Source: Nannocystis sp. RBIL2
Lineage (GTDB): Bacteria; Myxococcota_A; Polyangia; Nannocystales; Nannocystaceae
Assembly (NCBI RefSeq): GCF_026626745.1
Contig: NZ_JAPNJW010000002.1
Span: 4,860,151-4,924,150 of the forward strand
Direction of reading: 5' to 3'
DNA length: 64,000 nucleotides
The position numbers and the translations under genes are program-made. Positions 53,301 through 62,618 of this stretch are shown piece by piece. The notes under the pieces were generated by a model. It was not told the origin of the DNA. It was given only the letters and a program-made list of their open reading frames with translations, and made no database searches. Each line of letters opens with the position of its first letter. Positions within the stretch are counted from its first letter, which is position 1.

Positions 53301-54740
53301 ATGTCTCGCGCGCGCTCGTTCGTGTTCACGCTGGTCGCTCTCACCGCTTGCAACGACTCGTCGAACACGCCGACGTCCGGCACCGACGCCAGCACCACCG
53401 CCGCGACCGACCCTGGCCCTGCGACCACCGACGCCAGCACCGACACGCCCGCGACCACCTCCACGACCACGAGCGACGAACCGACCACCACCTCGCCGAC
53501 GGGCACCACCGGCGACCCGGTCGGGCCGACCTATTACCGCGACATCAAGGCGATCCTCGACGCCAAGTGCGCGACCTGTCACCGCCCCGGCGACATCGCC
53601 CCGTTCTCCCTGACGAACTACGACGAGGCCGGCATGTTCGCCAAGATCCTCGCCCCCGCGATCGAGGACCGCACCATGCCGCCGTGGCCGCCGGGCGCCG
53701 ATTGCAATCAGTTCGCCCACGACCGCGGACTCACGGACGACGAGCGCGAGCTCGTGCTCGCGTGGATCGCCGCCGACGCGCCCGCCGGCGATCCCGACGA
53801 CGCTCCCCCGCCGCCCGACGACGACGCCCCGCCGATCGCCTACGACGTGCAGATCGGGATCCCCGAGCCGTTCACGCCGGCGCAGGGGATCGCGGACGAC
53901 TACCGCTGCTTCCTCCTCGACTGGCCCAAAGACCAGGAGACCTACGCGACTGCCTTCACGATCGAGCCCGGGGCGCGGGAGATCGTCCATCACGTGATCG
54001 CCTTCATCATCCCGCCCGACGAGCTCGAGGACTTCGAGGCGCTCGACGCCGCCGACCCGGGGCCGGGCTACCCGTGCTACGGCGGCCCCGGCGGCGAGGC
54101 CAGCCCGCGCGCGCAGTGGCTCGGCGCGTGGGTGCCGGGCGCCAGCTCCGGCGCGCTGCCCGAGGGCACCGGCATCCGCGTCAAGCCGGGCTCGAAGATC
54201 GCCATGCAGATGCACTACCACCCGAACGGCGCGCCGATCGCCGACCAGTCGACGATCATGGTCCGCACCGCCGAGACCGTCGCGCGCCCGGCCCTGCTGC
54301 TGCCGATCGCCCACCCCGGCTGGATGGTCGACGCCCCGGCGATGACGATCCCCGCCGGCCAGGCCGACGTCACCCACTCGTTCACCATCGACCTCGGCTC
54401 CGTCATCCAGTACCTCTACCAGGACGAGGCCATCGGCGTCGGCAAGCCGATGCTCGCCCACATGGCCGGCGTCCACATGCACACCCGCGGCGCGCGGGCC
54501 AGCCTCGTCGTCCAGAGCGGCGGCGACCCCGAGGCCTGCCTCATCGACGTGCCCCGCTGGGACTTCAACTGGCAGGGCATCTACGAGTTCGCCGCGCCGA
54601 TCACGATCGAGCCGACCGACAGCGTCCGCCTCGAGTGCCACTTTGATAATTCCGCCGGCGACTCCTCGCTCAAGTGGGGCGAGGGCACCGAGGACGAGAT
54701 GTGCCTCGGCATGGTCTACGTCAGCACCGACAGCCCGTGA
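53301..54740 (+). CDS. Cytochrome c / copper monooxygenase-like fusion lipoprotein
   Basis: 479 residues. The signal MSRARSFVFTLVALTACNDS is followed by a Thr/Ser/Asp linker. Residues ~75-170 form a c-type heme domain (ILDAKCATCHRPGDIAPF, with MPPWPPGADCNQFAHD as the C-terminal part). The rest resembles the copper type II ascorbate-dependent monooxygenase (DBH/PHM-like) fold: GAREIVHHVIAFIIPPDEL with the HH pair, KIAMQMHYHPNGAPIADQ with HxH, MAGVHMHTRGARASL, and RLECHFDNSAGD. Such fusions recur in myxobacteria and planctomycetes, but their substrates are unknown. A palindromic repeat (54741-54784) begins directly after the stop. Confidence 0.82.
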   Translation: MSRARSFVFTLVALTACNDSSNTPTSGTDASTTAATDPGPATTDASTDTPATTSTTTSDEPTTTSPTGTTGDPVGPTYYRDIKAILDAKCATCHRPGDIAPFSLTNYDEAGMFAKILAPAIEDRTMPPWPPGADCNQFAHDRGLTDDERELVLAWIAADAPAGDPDDAPPPPDDDAPPIAYDVQIGIPEPFTPAQGIADDYRCFLLDWPKDQETYATAFTIEPGAREIVHHVIAFIIPPDELEDFEALDAADPGPGYPCYGGPGGEASPRAQWLGAWVPGASSGALPEGTGIRVKPGSKIAMQMHYHPNGAPIADQSTIMVRTAETVARPALLLPIAHPGWMVDAPAMTIPAGQADVTHSFTIDLGSVIQYLYQDEAIGVGKPMLAHMAGVHMHTRGARASLVVQSGGDPEACLIDVPRWDFNWQGIYEFAAPITIEPTDSVRLECHFDNSAGDSSLKWGEGTEDEMCLGMVYVSTDSP

Positions 54741-54784
54741 CCTGTCCTGTCGCACATGCCCTCGGGGGCATGCGCGAAGGGACA
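54741..54784. repeat. CATGTCC palindromic element, copy 13 (compound)
   Basis: Outer arms CTGTCC/GGACAG enclose an inner hairpin CATGCCC-TCGG-GGGCATG. It begins directly after the stop codon of the fusion lipoprotein gene, so it could shape the 3' end of that mRNA. Confidence 0.65.
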
Positions 54785-54864
54785 GCCTCCGTCGTCGCGC
54801 GCGCGGACGCACGAGCTCGCCGGCTGCGGCGGCGGGCGCGAGCGGTTATACTCGGCCCACTCCC

Positions 54865-55479
54865 ATGGCGAGCGAAGACACCAAGTCGGCCCGGACGCGC
54901 GAGCGGATCCTCGACGCCGCCGCGCACGTGCTCAGCCGCAAGGGCTACGCCGGCACGCGCCTGGCCGACGTGGCCGAGGCCGCCGAGGTGCAGGCGCCGG
55001 CGATCTACTACTACTTCGAGTCGCGCGACGCGCTGATCGAGGAGGTCATGTGGGTCGGGGCCCACCGCGTGCGCATGCACGTCGAGGAGGTGCTCGCCGC
55101 GCTGCCCGCCGGCACCAGCCCCTTCGAAAAGATCCTCGAGGCCGTCGCCGCCCACCTCCGCTACGAGCTTCACATCTCCGATTACACGACCGCGTCGATC
55201 CGCAACGCCAACCAGGTCCCCGAGCAGCTGCGGGTCCGCCCGGCCGCCGAGGAGGCCACCTACAGCCGGCTGTGGCGCGACCTGTTCGCCCAGGCCCAGG
55301 CCGCAGGCCAGCTCCGCCCGGGCCTCGACATCAACGTCTCGCGCCTGCTGCTGCTCGGCTCGATGAACTGGGCCGCCGAGTGGTGGAACCCGCGCATGCG
55401 CTCGCTCGCCGACCTGGTCAAGGCGACCCAAGATTTTGTCAAATACGGCATGGGCCACCCGGCGCTGTTCGCCGGATGA
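54865..55479 (+). CDS. TetR/AcrR family regulator
   Basis: 204 residues from ATG 54865. The DNA-binding part reads SARTRERILDAAAHVLSRKG, LADVAEAAEVQAPAIYYYFE and SRDALIEEVMWVG. The ligand domain (LRYELHISDYTTASIRNANQ, NWAAEWWNPRMRSLADLVKA) resembles KstR2/FadR-like repressors that respond to acyl-CoAs. It precedes a beta-oxidation block (56.8-62.6 kb) and may control it, although a lipoprotein gene lies between. TTATAC about 15 bases upstream could be a -10 box; no clear operator was seen. Confidence 0.84.
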   Translation: MASEDTKSARTRERILDAAAHVLSRKGYAGTRLADVAEAAEVQAPAIYYYFESRDALIEEVMWVGAHRVRMHVEEVLAALPAGTSPFEKILEAVAAHLRYELHISDYTTASIRNANQVPEQLRVRPAAEEATYSRLWRDLFAQAQAAGQLRPGLDINVSRLLLLGSMNWAAEWWNPRMRSLADLVKATQDFVKYGMGHPALFAG

Positions 55480-55503
55480 ACCCTTCGAAATCCAGTACGC
55501 ACC

Positions 55504-56637
55504 TCAGCGGCGCTCGGCCATGTAGCGCCGAGCCTCGCCGCGCACCGTCGCGTCGCCGTCGGCGGCGAAGGCCGTCAGCAGCGCGTGCGCGGCGGGATCG
55601 GTGAGCTTCGCCAGCCGATGCACGACGGTCAGCCGCACCGACGGCTCGGGATCGTCCTTGAGAGCCAGCAGGGCGCTCCGGGCATCGCGGTGCGGGCTGG
55701 TCGCTAGCGCCTGGGCCGCAGCGACCCGCAGCTGCGCCGCGGACTGGGCGCGCAGGGCCTCCGTCGCGTAGCCCACTGCGGGCAAGTCGGCGGCCTGTGT
55801 CGCGGCGATGCGGACGATCGCGGCGAGCGCCCTGTCGTCATCCCACAGCGCCAGCGCCCTCGCGGCGGCGAACTTGTGCGCGTAGTCAGGCAGCTCGGCG
55901 ATGCGCAGCCACTCGGGGATGACTTGCGGATCGCGCACGACCTCGAGCTGGCGCAGAGCCTCGCTCGCGGCGTCGTGTCGTTCACCGACTGCGACTGCGC
56001 CGAGCTCCCGGAAGATCCGTCCCAGCGCTGCGGCGTCGTCGGCGACGACCTCGACCGGCGCCTCGACTGCGACGGGGAGCTCTCGCCACGGCGCCTCGGC
56101 GTCGGTGCGGACCCGAATCGTCGTCTCGCCGCGGAGCGTGTACCGCCCCGGCTTCAGCCCCACGACCCAGTGAGCGAGCAGCAGCCGCGCCCGGTGATCA
56201 CGCCCGGGTGCGAGGGCCACCGTCCAGCTCTGACCGCCGAACTGCGGCCCGGGGTCCGGACCCGGCAACGTCGCCCCGTCGGCGTCGACGAAGGCGAGGC
56301 GGTAATTCTCCGGGCGGCCGAGGCCGTTGTCTCCCATCCACCCGACCTCGACCTCGAGCGCGTCACCCGAGAAGACGAGCGTCGCGAACACGGGCTCGCT
56401 GACCATCACGCGCGGCTTGTCGACGGTCAACGAGACCGCCAGCGAACGCCCCTCGACGTCGTAGCGCGCGAGCGACTGCTTCGCGGCCATCGGCGTGGCC
56501 TCGGTCGACGTCGGAGCGGTCCCCGCATTCGCCACCGGCGGCGAAGGAGCGGGCTGCGAGCTCGCGGGCGGTCTCTCGTCACAGCCGAACGCGATCAGGA
56601 CGAAGGCGAGAGCGGACGACGCGCTGGGACGAGCCAT
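55504..56637 (-). CDS. HEAT-repeat lipoprotein
   Basis: 377 residues with signal MARPSASSALAFVLIAFGCD and a Pro/Ala/Ser linker. The middle part is a beta-rich domain (LAVSLTVDKPRVMVSEPVFA, LAPGRDHRARLLLAHWVVGL, ETTIRVRTDAEAPW). The C-terminal ~170 residues form helical HEAT-type units (YAHKFAAARALALWDDDRAL, AAQLRVAAAQALATSPHRDA, DPEPSVRLTVVHRLAKL, GDATVRGEARRYM). It is probably a periplasmic scaffold. Nothing ties it to the neighbouring lipid genes. Confidence 0.75.
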   Translation of the reverse strand: MARPSASSALAFVLIAFGCDERPPASSQPAPSPPVANAGTAPTSTEATPMAAKQSLARYDVEGRSLAVSLTVDKPRVMVSEPVFATLVFSGDALEVEVGWMGDNGLGRPENYRLAFVDADGATLPGPDPGPQFGGQSWTVALAPGRDHRARLLLAHWVVGLKPGRYTLRGETTIRVRTDAEAPWRELPVAVEAPVEVVADDAAALGRIFRELGAVAVGERHDAASEALRQLEVVRDPQVIPEWLRIAELPDYAHKFAAARALALWDDDRALAAIVRIAATQAADLPAVGYATEALRAQSAAQLRVAAAQALATSPHRDARSALLALKDDPEPSVRLTVVHRLAKLTDPAAHALLTAFAADGDATVRGEARRYMAERR

Positions 56638-56794
56638 CGGTAGAACGTAGCAGACCCGGCCAGCAACAGATCCTGCCGCCCGGGACGTCCGACCGAGGAG
56701 CGGCGACCCGCCGCATCCTCGTGGGGCCGGGCCTCAAGGTGGTCACCGCATCGAGCGGGTCGAGGCCGCCAGCGACCTCGAACCGCGCACGGGC

Positions 56795-58978
56795 TCACTC
56801 GTACCGCTCGCCGCGCTCGGCCTTCGCCACCAGCGACGCCGGCGGCTCGAAGTGCGGCCCGTAGGCCGCCGCGAGCTCGCGGGCCCGCGTCACGAAGCCG
56901 CGCAGGCCGCCCTCGTATTGATTGATGTACTGCAGCACCCCGCCGGTCCACGCCGGGAAGCCGATGCCGTAGATCGAGCCGATGTTCGCGTCGGCGGCCG
57001 ACGTCAGCACCCCGTCGTCGACGCAGCGCACGGTGTCGATCGCCTCGGCGAACAGCATCCGCTCCTGCATGTCGACGAACGGGATCTCCTTGCTGCCCGA
57101 CTTGAACGCCGCGCGCAGGCCCGGCCAGATGCCGGTGCGCTTGCCCGCTTCGTCGTACTCGTAGAAGCCGCCGCCGGTCGAGCGGCCCTTGCGGCCGAGC
57201 TCCTCGATCATGCGGTCGACCACCGCCTCTGCGCCGTGGGGCACCCACGTCTTGCCCTGGGCCTCCTCGGCCTTGCGCGTCTCCTGGCGGATCTTCTGCG
57301 TCAGCGTGATCGTCAGCTCGTCGAGCAGCTGCAGCGCGCCCGCCGGGTAGCCGGCCTGCAGCGCAGCCTGCTCGATCGTCGCCGGCTCGATGCCCTCGCC
57401 GACGGCCGCCACCGCCTCGTTGATGAACTTGCCGATCACCCGCGACGTGAAGAACCCGCGCGCGTCGTTGACCACGATCGGGGTCTTGCGGATCTGCAGC
57501 ACGAAGTCGAACACCTTGGCCAGCACCGCGTCCGACGTGTTCTTGCCGCGGACGATCTCGACCAGCTGCATCTTGTCGACCGGCGAGAAGAAGTGGATGC
57601 CGATGAAGTCGGCCGGGCGCTGCACTCCCTCAGCCAGCAGCGCGATCGGCAGCGTCGACGTGTTCGAGCCCAGCACCGCCGTGGGCTCCACGAAGCCCTC
57701 GATCTCTCTAAAAACCTTGTGCTTGAGCTCGACGCTCTCGAACACCGCCTCGATCACGAAGTCGACCCCGGCGAAGTCTTTCGGGTCCTCGGTCGGGTGG
57801 ATCCGTGCCAGCAGCGCCTCGGCCTTCTCCTGGGTCGTCTTGCCGCGCTCGAGCGCCTTCTGCTCGATCTTGACCGCGTAGTTCTTGCCCTTCTGCGCGC
57901 CCGCCAGCGACACGTCCTTGAGCACCACCTCGATCCCGACCTTCGCGGCCACGTAGGCGATCGCCGCGCCCATCATGCCGGCACCGATCACGCCGACCTT
58001 CTTGGCCTGGAACTTGGGGAACCCCGTCGGACGGCTCGCACCGGCGTTGATCTTCTGCAGGTCGAAGAAGAACGCGCCGATCATGTTCTTCGCCACCTGC
58101 CCCGTCGTGAGGCTGACGAGGTAGCGGGTCTCGATCAGCGACGCGGTGTCGAAGTCGACCAGCGAGCCCTCGACCGCCGCGGCCAGGGCTGCCCGCGGCG
58201 CGGGCAACGGCGCGCCCTTGAGCTGCTTGCGCAGGTTCGCGGCCATCGCCGGCAAGACGCTCGAGATCGCCGGGCTCGCCGCGCTGCCGCCGGGGATCTC
58301 GAAGCCCTTCTTGTCCCACGGCTTGGCCGCGTTGGGGTTCGCGGCGATCCACGCCTTGGCCCGCGGGATCAGCAGGTCGACCGACGCGACCAGCTCGTCG
58401 ACCAGCCCGATCTCCTTCGCCTCGCGCGGATTGAACTTGGTGCCCGGCAGGATCACCTGCGTCAGCGCCTTCTGCAGGCCGATCATCCGCACGATGCGGG
58501 TGATGCCGCCGCCGCCGGGCAGAAGGCCGAGAGTGACCTCGGGCTGGCCGATCTGGCAGCCCGGCACGTCGGCGACGAGGCGGTGGTGCGCGGCCAGGGC
58601 GACCTCGAGGCCGCCGCCGAGCGCGGTGCCGTTGATCGCCGCGACCACCGGGCGACCGAACTTCTCGAGCCGGCGAAGGTGGTCCTTCACGCGCTCGATG
58701 TGGGCGGTCTGCTCGGCCGCGCGCGACGTGTCGTACTGGCGCAGGCGATTGAGGTCACCGCCGGCGAAGAAGCTCTTCTTGGCGCTGGTGACGATCACCC
58801 CGGTGATCGACTCGCGCTCCGCCTCGAGTCGTTCGACGCTGGCCGCCATCGACTCGGTGTAGGCGTCGTTCATCGTGTTGACGCTCGAGCTCGGGTCGTC
58901 GATCGTGAGGATCACGACCCCGTCGTCGTCGCGCTTCCAGTGGATCGCAGAGGCCTTGGTGTTCGACTCGCTGGTCAT
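56795..58978 (-). CDS. fadJ: Multifunctional fatty-acid oxidation enzyme (enoyl-CoA hydratase/3-hydroxyacyl-CoA dehydrogenase)
   Basis: 727 residues from ATG 58978; a longer frame only reads antisense through the thiolase gene. The N-terminal crotonase domain has SFFAGGDLNRLRQYD, NGTALGGGLEVALAAHHRLV and IGQPEVTLGLLPGGGGITRI with the two catalytic glutamates. The 3-hydroxyacyl-CoA dehydrogenase follows: KVGVIGAGMMGAAIAYVAAK (NAD site), GSNTSTLPIALLA, FIGIHFFSPVDKMQLVEIV and DARGFFTSRVIG. It catalyses steps 2 and 3 of beta-oxidation. It is 23 bases downstream of a thiolase gene, the usual FadAB/FadIJ operon order reversed. Confidence 0.92.
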   Translation of the reverse strand: MTSESNTKASAIHWKRDDDGVVILTIDDPSSSVNTMNDAYTESMAASVERLEAERESITGVIVTSAKKSFFAGGDLNRLRQYDTSRAAEQTAHIERVKDHLRRLEKFGRPVVAAINGTALGGGLEVALAAHHRLVADVPGCQIGQPEVTLGLLPGGGGITRIVRMIGLQKALTQVILPGTKFNPREAKEIGLVDELVASVDLLIPRAKAWIAANPNAAKPWDKKGFEIPGGSAASPAISSVLPAMAANLRKQLKGAPLPAPRAALAAAVEGSLVDFDTASLIETRYLVSLTTGQVAKNMIGAFFFDLQKINAGASRPTGFPKFQAKKVGVIGAGMMGAAIAYVAAKVGIEVVLKDVSLAGAQKGKNYAVKIEQKALERGKTTQEKAEALLARIHPTEDPKDFAGVDFVIEAVFESVELKHKVFREIEGFVEPTAVLGSNTSTLPIALLAEGVQRPADFIGIHFFSPVDKMQLVEIVRGKNTSDAVLAKVFDFVLQIRKTPIVVNDARGFFTSRVIGKFINEAVAAVGEGIEPATIEQAALQAGYPAGALQLLDELTITLTQKIRQETRKAEEAQGKTWVPHGAEAVVDRMIEELGRKGRSTGGGFYEYDEAGKRTGIWPGLRAAFKSGSKEIPFVDMQERMLFAEAIDTVRCVDDGVLTSAADANIGSIYGIGFPAWTGGVLQYINQYEGGLRGFVTRARELAAAYGPHFEPPASLVAKAERGERYE

Positions 58979-59001
58979 CTCGGTGCCCTCGGAGTACGCG
59001 C

Positions 59002-60222
59002 TCACACGCGCTCGATGATGGTGGCGATGCCCATGCCGGCGCCGACGCACAGCGTCGCCAGGCCGTAGCGCAGGTCGCGGCGCTCGAGCTCGTCGAGCAG
59101 CGTGCCCAGGACCATGCAGCCGGTCGCGCCGAGCGGGTGGCCCATGGCGATCGCGCCGCCGTTGACGTTGACCTTCTCGGGCGGGATCTCGAGGTCGCGC
59201 TGCCACTTGAGCACCACCGACGCGAACGCCTCGTTGAGCTCGAACAGGTCGATGTCGCCGATCTTCAGGCCCGCGCGGGCCAGCGCCTTCTTGGTCGCCG
59301 GCGTCGGCCCCGTCAGCATGATCGTCGGCTCGCTGCCGGTCACCGCCATCGACACGATCCGAGCGCGCGGCCTCAGCCCGAGCTGCTTGCCGGCCTCCTC
59401 GCTGCCGAGCAGCATCAGCGCCGCGCCGTCGACGATGCCCGACGAGTTGGCCGCCGTGTGCACGTGGTGGATCTTCTCGACCCGGTGGTACTTCTGCAGC
59501 GCCACCGCGTCGAAGCCGCCGATGTCGCCGAGCTTGGCGAACGAGGCCGGCAGCGCCCCCAGCGACTGCACCGTCGAATCGGGCCGCCGGTGCTCGTCGT
59601 GGTCGAGCACCAGCACGCCGTTCATGTCCTTGACCGGCACGACCGAGCGCTTGAAGTAACCGTTCTTCCACGCCTGCTCGGCTTTGCGCTGCGAGCCGAC
59701 GGCGAACGCGTCGACGTCCTCGCGGCTGAAGCCCTCGAGCGTGGCGATGAGGTCGGCGCCGACGCCCTGCGGCACGAAGTAGGCGTCGTACGCGGTGGTC
59801 GGGTCTTGATGGTAGGCCCCACCGTCGGCGCCGATCGGCACGCGCGACATCGACTCGACGCCGCCGGCGAGCACGAGGTCGTCCGACCCCGACGCGACCT
59901 TGGCCGCCGCGGTGTTGACGGCCTCGAGGCCCGAGGCACAAAAGCGGTTGAGCTGCACGCCGGCCACCGTCTCCGGCAGCCCGGCCACCAGCGCCGCGGT
60001 GCGGGCGATGCACCCGCCCTGCTCGCCGACCGGCGACACCACCCCGAGGACGATGTCGTCGATGCGGTCGAGCCGAAGCCCGGGGTTGCGCGGCACCAGC
60101 TCGTCGATGAGCCCGACGACCAGGTCGACCGGCTTGATGCCATGCAGCGCCCCACCCTTCAGCTTGCCGCGGGGGGTCCGCATCGCGTCGTAGATGAACG
60201 CGCTCCTTACCATGGTCGACAA
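59002..60222 (-). CDS. fadI: Acetyl-CoA C-acyltransferase (beta-oxidation thiolase)
   Basis: 406 residues (403 if the ATG at 60213 is used). Active-site cysteine block [61 protein letters not shown] with the catalytic histidine, and CVGAGMG near the end. It releases acetyl-CoA in the last step of beta-oxidation and forms an operon with the downstream FadB/FadJ-type gene. An AT-rich stretch (60238-60265) upstream of the start probably holds the promoter. Confidence 0.92.
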   Translation of the reverse strand: MSTMVRSAFIYDAMRTPRGKLKGGALHGIKPVDLVVGLIDELVPRNPGLRLDRIDDIVLGVVSPVGEQGGCIARTAALVAGLPETVAGVQLNRFCASGLEAVNTAAAKVASGSDDLVLAGGVESMSRVPIGADGGAYHQDPTTAYDAYFVPQGVGADLIATLEGFSREDVDAFAVGSQRKAEQAWKNGYFKRSVVPVKDMNGVLVLDHDEHRRPDSTVQSLGALPASFAKLGDIGGFDAVALQKYHRVEKIHHVHTAANSSGIVDGAALMLLGSEEAGKQLGLRPRARIVSMAVTGSEPTIMLTGPTPATKKALARAGLKIGDIDLFELNEAFASVVLKWQRDLEIPPEKVNVNGGAIAMGHPLGATGCMVLGTLLDELERRDLRYGLATLCVGAGMGIATIIERV

Positions 60223-60348
60223 GCTAGCCCGGCGATGAAAATTTTACAACGAATTAAAAAACAACGGCCGCAGACTTGACTCACGGGCGGCCCCGGGGCA
60301 ACCCTAAAGTTCGGGCGCCGTTTCTCCGCGGGCCCCGGCAGGTGACGC
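60223..60348. promoter_or_regulatory. Divergent control region of the beta-oxidation block
   Basis: 126 bases between the divergent thiolase and acyl-CoA dehydrogenase genes. It holds the most AT-rich patch nearby (AAAATTTTACAACGAATTAA from 60239). CTTGAC near 60275 could be a -35 box for the rightward gene. No operator palindrome was found, and exact promoters are uncertain. Confidence 0.4.
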
Positions 60349-61557
60349 ATGGCCATCCGCTTCGACCTCGAGCCGGAGCTCGCCGCGCTGGTCCAGCGCA
60401 CCCGCGAGTTCGTCCGCGACGTCGTCATCCCCGTCGAGCTCGCGTGCAAGGGCTCGCTGCACGACGCGCCCGACGCCGAGGACATCCGCCGGCGCCTGCA
60501 AGCCGAGGCGCGCGCAGCGGGGCTGCTCGCGCCGCACGTGGGTGAGCGCTGGGGCGGCCGCGGCCTCGACGTGCGCGGCCAGGCCGCCGTGTTCGAGGAG
60601 GCCGGCTACTCCTTGCTCGGACCGCTCGCGCTCAACATCTCGGCGCCCGACGAGGGCAACATGCACCTGCTCGAGCGCGTGGCCACGCCGGCGCAGCAGG
60701 CGAAGTACCTGGCGCCGCTCGCGGCCGGCCAGGTCCGCAGCTGCTTCGCCATGACCGAGCCGCCGCCCGGCGCCGGCTCCGACCCGCGCGCGCTCGCCAC
60801 CCACGCGACGCGCGTCGCGGGCGGCTGGCGCATCGACGGCACCAAGTGGTTCATCACCGGCGCGCGCGGGGCCGCGTTCGCCATCGTCATGGCCCGCACC
60901 TCCGGCGCGCCGGGCGACCGCGGCGGCGCGACCATGTTCCTCGTCGACGGCGACAACCCGGGCATGCAGATCGTCCGCGACCTCGACACCCTCGACCACG
61001 CCCTGTTCGCCGGCCACAGCGAGGTCATTTTTAAAGATTGCGACGTCGCCGACGACGCGATCCTCGGCGAGGTCGACCGCGGCTTCGAATACGCGCAGGT
61101 CCGCCTGGCCCCGGCGCGCCTCACCCACTGCATGCGCTGGCTGGGCCTCGCCCGCCGCGCCCACGACCTCGCGCTCGCCCACGTGACCACGCGCGAGGCG
61201 TTCGGCAGCCGCCTCGCCGAGCTCGGCATGGTGCAGCAGCAGATCGCCGACAACGAGATCGATCTCGCCGCCAGCCGCGCATTGATTCTTCAGACTGCGT
61301 GGGTGCTCGACACCGACGGCGACGCCGGCACCGCCTCGTCGATCGCCAAGACCTTCGTGTCGGAGGCGGTCGGGCGGATCGTCGATAGGGCGATGCAGAT
61401 GACCGGCGCAGTCGGCACCTCGGGCGATCTGCTGCTGTCGCGCTACTGGCGAGAGGTGCGGCCGTTCCGGATCTACGACGGCCCGAGCGAGACGCACCGC
61501 TGGTCGATCGCCAAGCGAGCCGTGTCCGCGTTCAAGAAGAATCGGGGCCGTGCATGA
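60349..61557 (+). CDS. Acyl-CoA dehydrogenase (ACAD10/11-like)
   Basis: 402 residues. Landmarks are LVQRTREFVRDVVIPVELAC, GERWGGRGLDVRGQAAVFEE, FAMTEPPPGAGSDPRALATH (FAD contact), KWFITGARGAAFAIVMARTS, and the C-terminal AMQMTGAVGTSGDLLLSRYW and SETHRWSIAKRAV. Overlap by ATGA with a phosphotransferase gene points to the ACAD10/11 system. There the kinase phosphorylates a 4-hydroxyacyl-CoA and the dehydrogenase-type domain removes the phosphate. In animals these two activities are fused in one protein; here they are separate, coupled genes. Confidence 0.9.
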   Translation: MAIRFDLEPELAALVQRTREFVRDVVIPVELACKGSLHDAPDAEDIRRRLQAEARAAGLLAPHVGERWGGRGLDVRGQAAVFEEAGYSLLGPLALNISAPDEGNMHLLERVATPAQQAKYLAPLAAGQVRSCFAMTEPPPGAGSDPRALATHATRVAGGWRIDGTKWFITGARGAAFAIVMARTSGAPGDRGGATMFLVDGDNPGMQIVRDLDTLDHALFAGHSEVIFKDCDVADDAILGEVDRGFEYAQVRLAPARLTHCMRWLGLARRAHDLALAHVTTREAFGSRLAELGMVQQQIADNEIDLAASRALILQTAWVLDTDGDAGTASSIAKTFVSEAVGRIVDRAMQMTGAVGTSGDLLLSRYWREVRPFRIYDGPSETHRWSIAKRAVSAFKKNRGRA

Positions 61558-62567
61558 ACCCGCCCGGGCTCGACCTCGCGGCGCTGCACCGCTTCTTCGG
61601 CGAGCGCGTGCCCGATTACGGCGGCCGGCTCGACGCGCAATTGCTCGCGGGCGGCAAGTCGAACCTCACCTATCGCCTGCGCGACGGCGTCCACGACTGG
61701 GTGCTGCGCCGACCGCCGCTCGGCACTCTGACGCCCAGCGCGCACGACATGGCCCGCGAGTACCGAGTCGTGGCCGCGCTCGGGCCGACGCGCGTGCCGG
61801 TCGCCCCGGCCGTGCTGCTGTGCGAGGACACGACCGTGCTCGGCGTGCCGTTCGCGGTCACTGCGTTCGTGCCCGGTCGCGTGATTCAGAGCGCCGAGGA
61901 CGCGGCGCGCCTCGGCCCCGACGAGCAGCGCCAGTGTGGCTTCGAGCTGATCGATCGCCTGTGCCAATTGCATGCGGTCGATCCGGGCAGCGTCGGCCTC
62001 GACAACTTCGGCCGCGCCCAGGGTTACCTCGAGCGGCAGATCCGCCGCTGGATGGATCAGTGGGAGCGCGTCCACACCCGCGACGTCCCCGAGCCGGTCG
62101 AGCTGGCCGGTCGCCTGCGCCTGGGCCTGCCCACGCGCTCCGATCGCAGCATCGTCCACGGCGACTATCGCCTCGACAACGTGATCCTCGCGCCCGACCG
62201 CATCGAGGTGGCGGCGATCGTCGACTGGGAGATGTGCACCCTCGGCGATCCGCTGGCCGACCTCGGCCTCGCGCTGGTCTACTGGGACCCGCTCACCGAG
62301 CCGGTCCTGGGCGTACGGCACATTCGCAGCTCCGAGAATTTTTTCCCGGGGGCCGAAGAGCTGGTCGCGCGCTATTCACGACAGTCCGGCCGGGCCCTCG
62401 CCGACCTCGATTTCTACGTCGCCCTCGGCTTCTTCAAATTGGCAGTGATCGCCGAGGGTATCTATCAACGCTACTGCGCCGGCCTGACCGTCGGTGACGG
62501 CTTCGCGACGACCGGCGACGCAGTGCTGCCGCTGCTCCGCGCCGGCATCGAACGCCTGTCGACCTGA
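61554..62567 (+). CDS. APH-type phosphotransferase paired with the acyl-CoA dehydrogenase
   Basis: 337 residues overlapping the previous gene by four bases (ATGA). Kinase features: LLAGGKSNLTYRLRDG (nucleotide-binding loop), VLRRPPLG with the conserved lysine/arginine strand, the catalytic HGDYRLDN and the metal-binding aspartate in AIVDWEMCTLGDPLADLG. This is the aminoglycoside phosphotransferase/choline-kinase fold of the ACAD10/11 N-terminal type. Its likely substrate is a 4-hydroxyacyl-CoA, phosphorylated before the dehydrogenase acts. That role rests on the gene pair, not on direct substrate evidence. Confidence 0.88.
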   Translation: MNPPGLDLAALHRFFGERVPDYGGRLDAQLLAGGKSNLTYRLRDGVHDWVLRRPPLGTLTPSAHDMAREYRVVAALGPTRVPVAPAVLLCEDTTVLGVPFAVTAFVPGRVIQSAEDAARLGPDEQRQCGFELIDRLCQLHAVDPGSVGLDNFGRAQGYLERQIRRWMDQWERVHTRDVPEPVELAGRLRLGLPTRSDRSIVHGDYRLDNVILAPDRIEVAAIVDWEMCTLGDPLADLGLALVYWDPLTEPVLGVRHIRSSENFFPGAEELVARYSRQSGRALADLDFYVALGFFKLAVIAEGIYQRYCAGLTVGDGFATTGDAVLPLLRAGIERLST

Positions 62568-62618
62568 GCCTTCATTCAGGCATTGACATCCGCCCCGCCC
62601 TCGCAGTTGTCTCCCCGC

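Noticed and set aside
58979-60013. N-terminal extension of the FadJ-type frame
   Set aside because: The extra residues read through the thiolase gene in another frame and resemble no protein. The ATG at 58978 gives a normal crotonase start.
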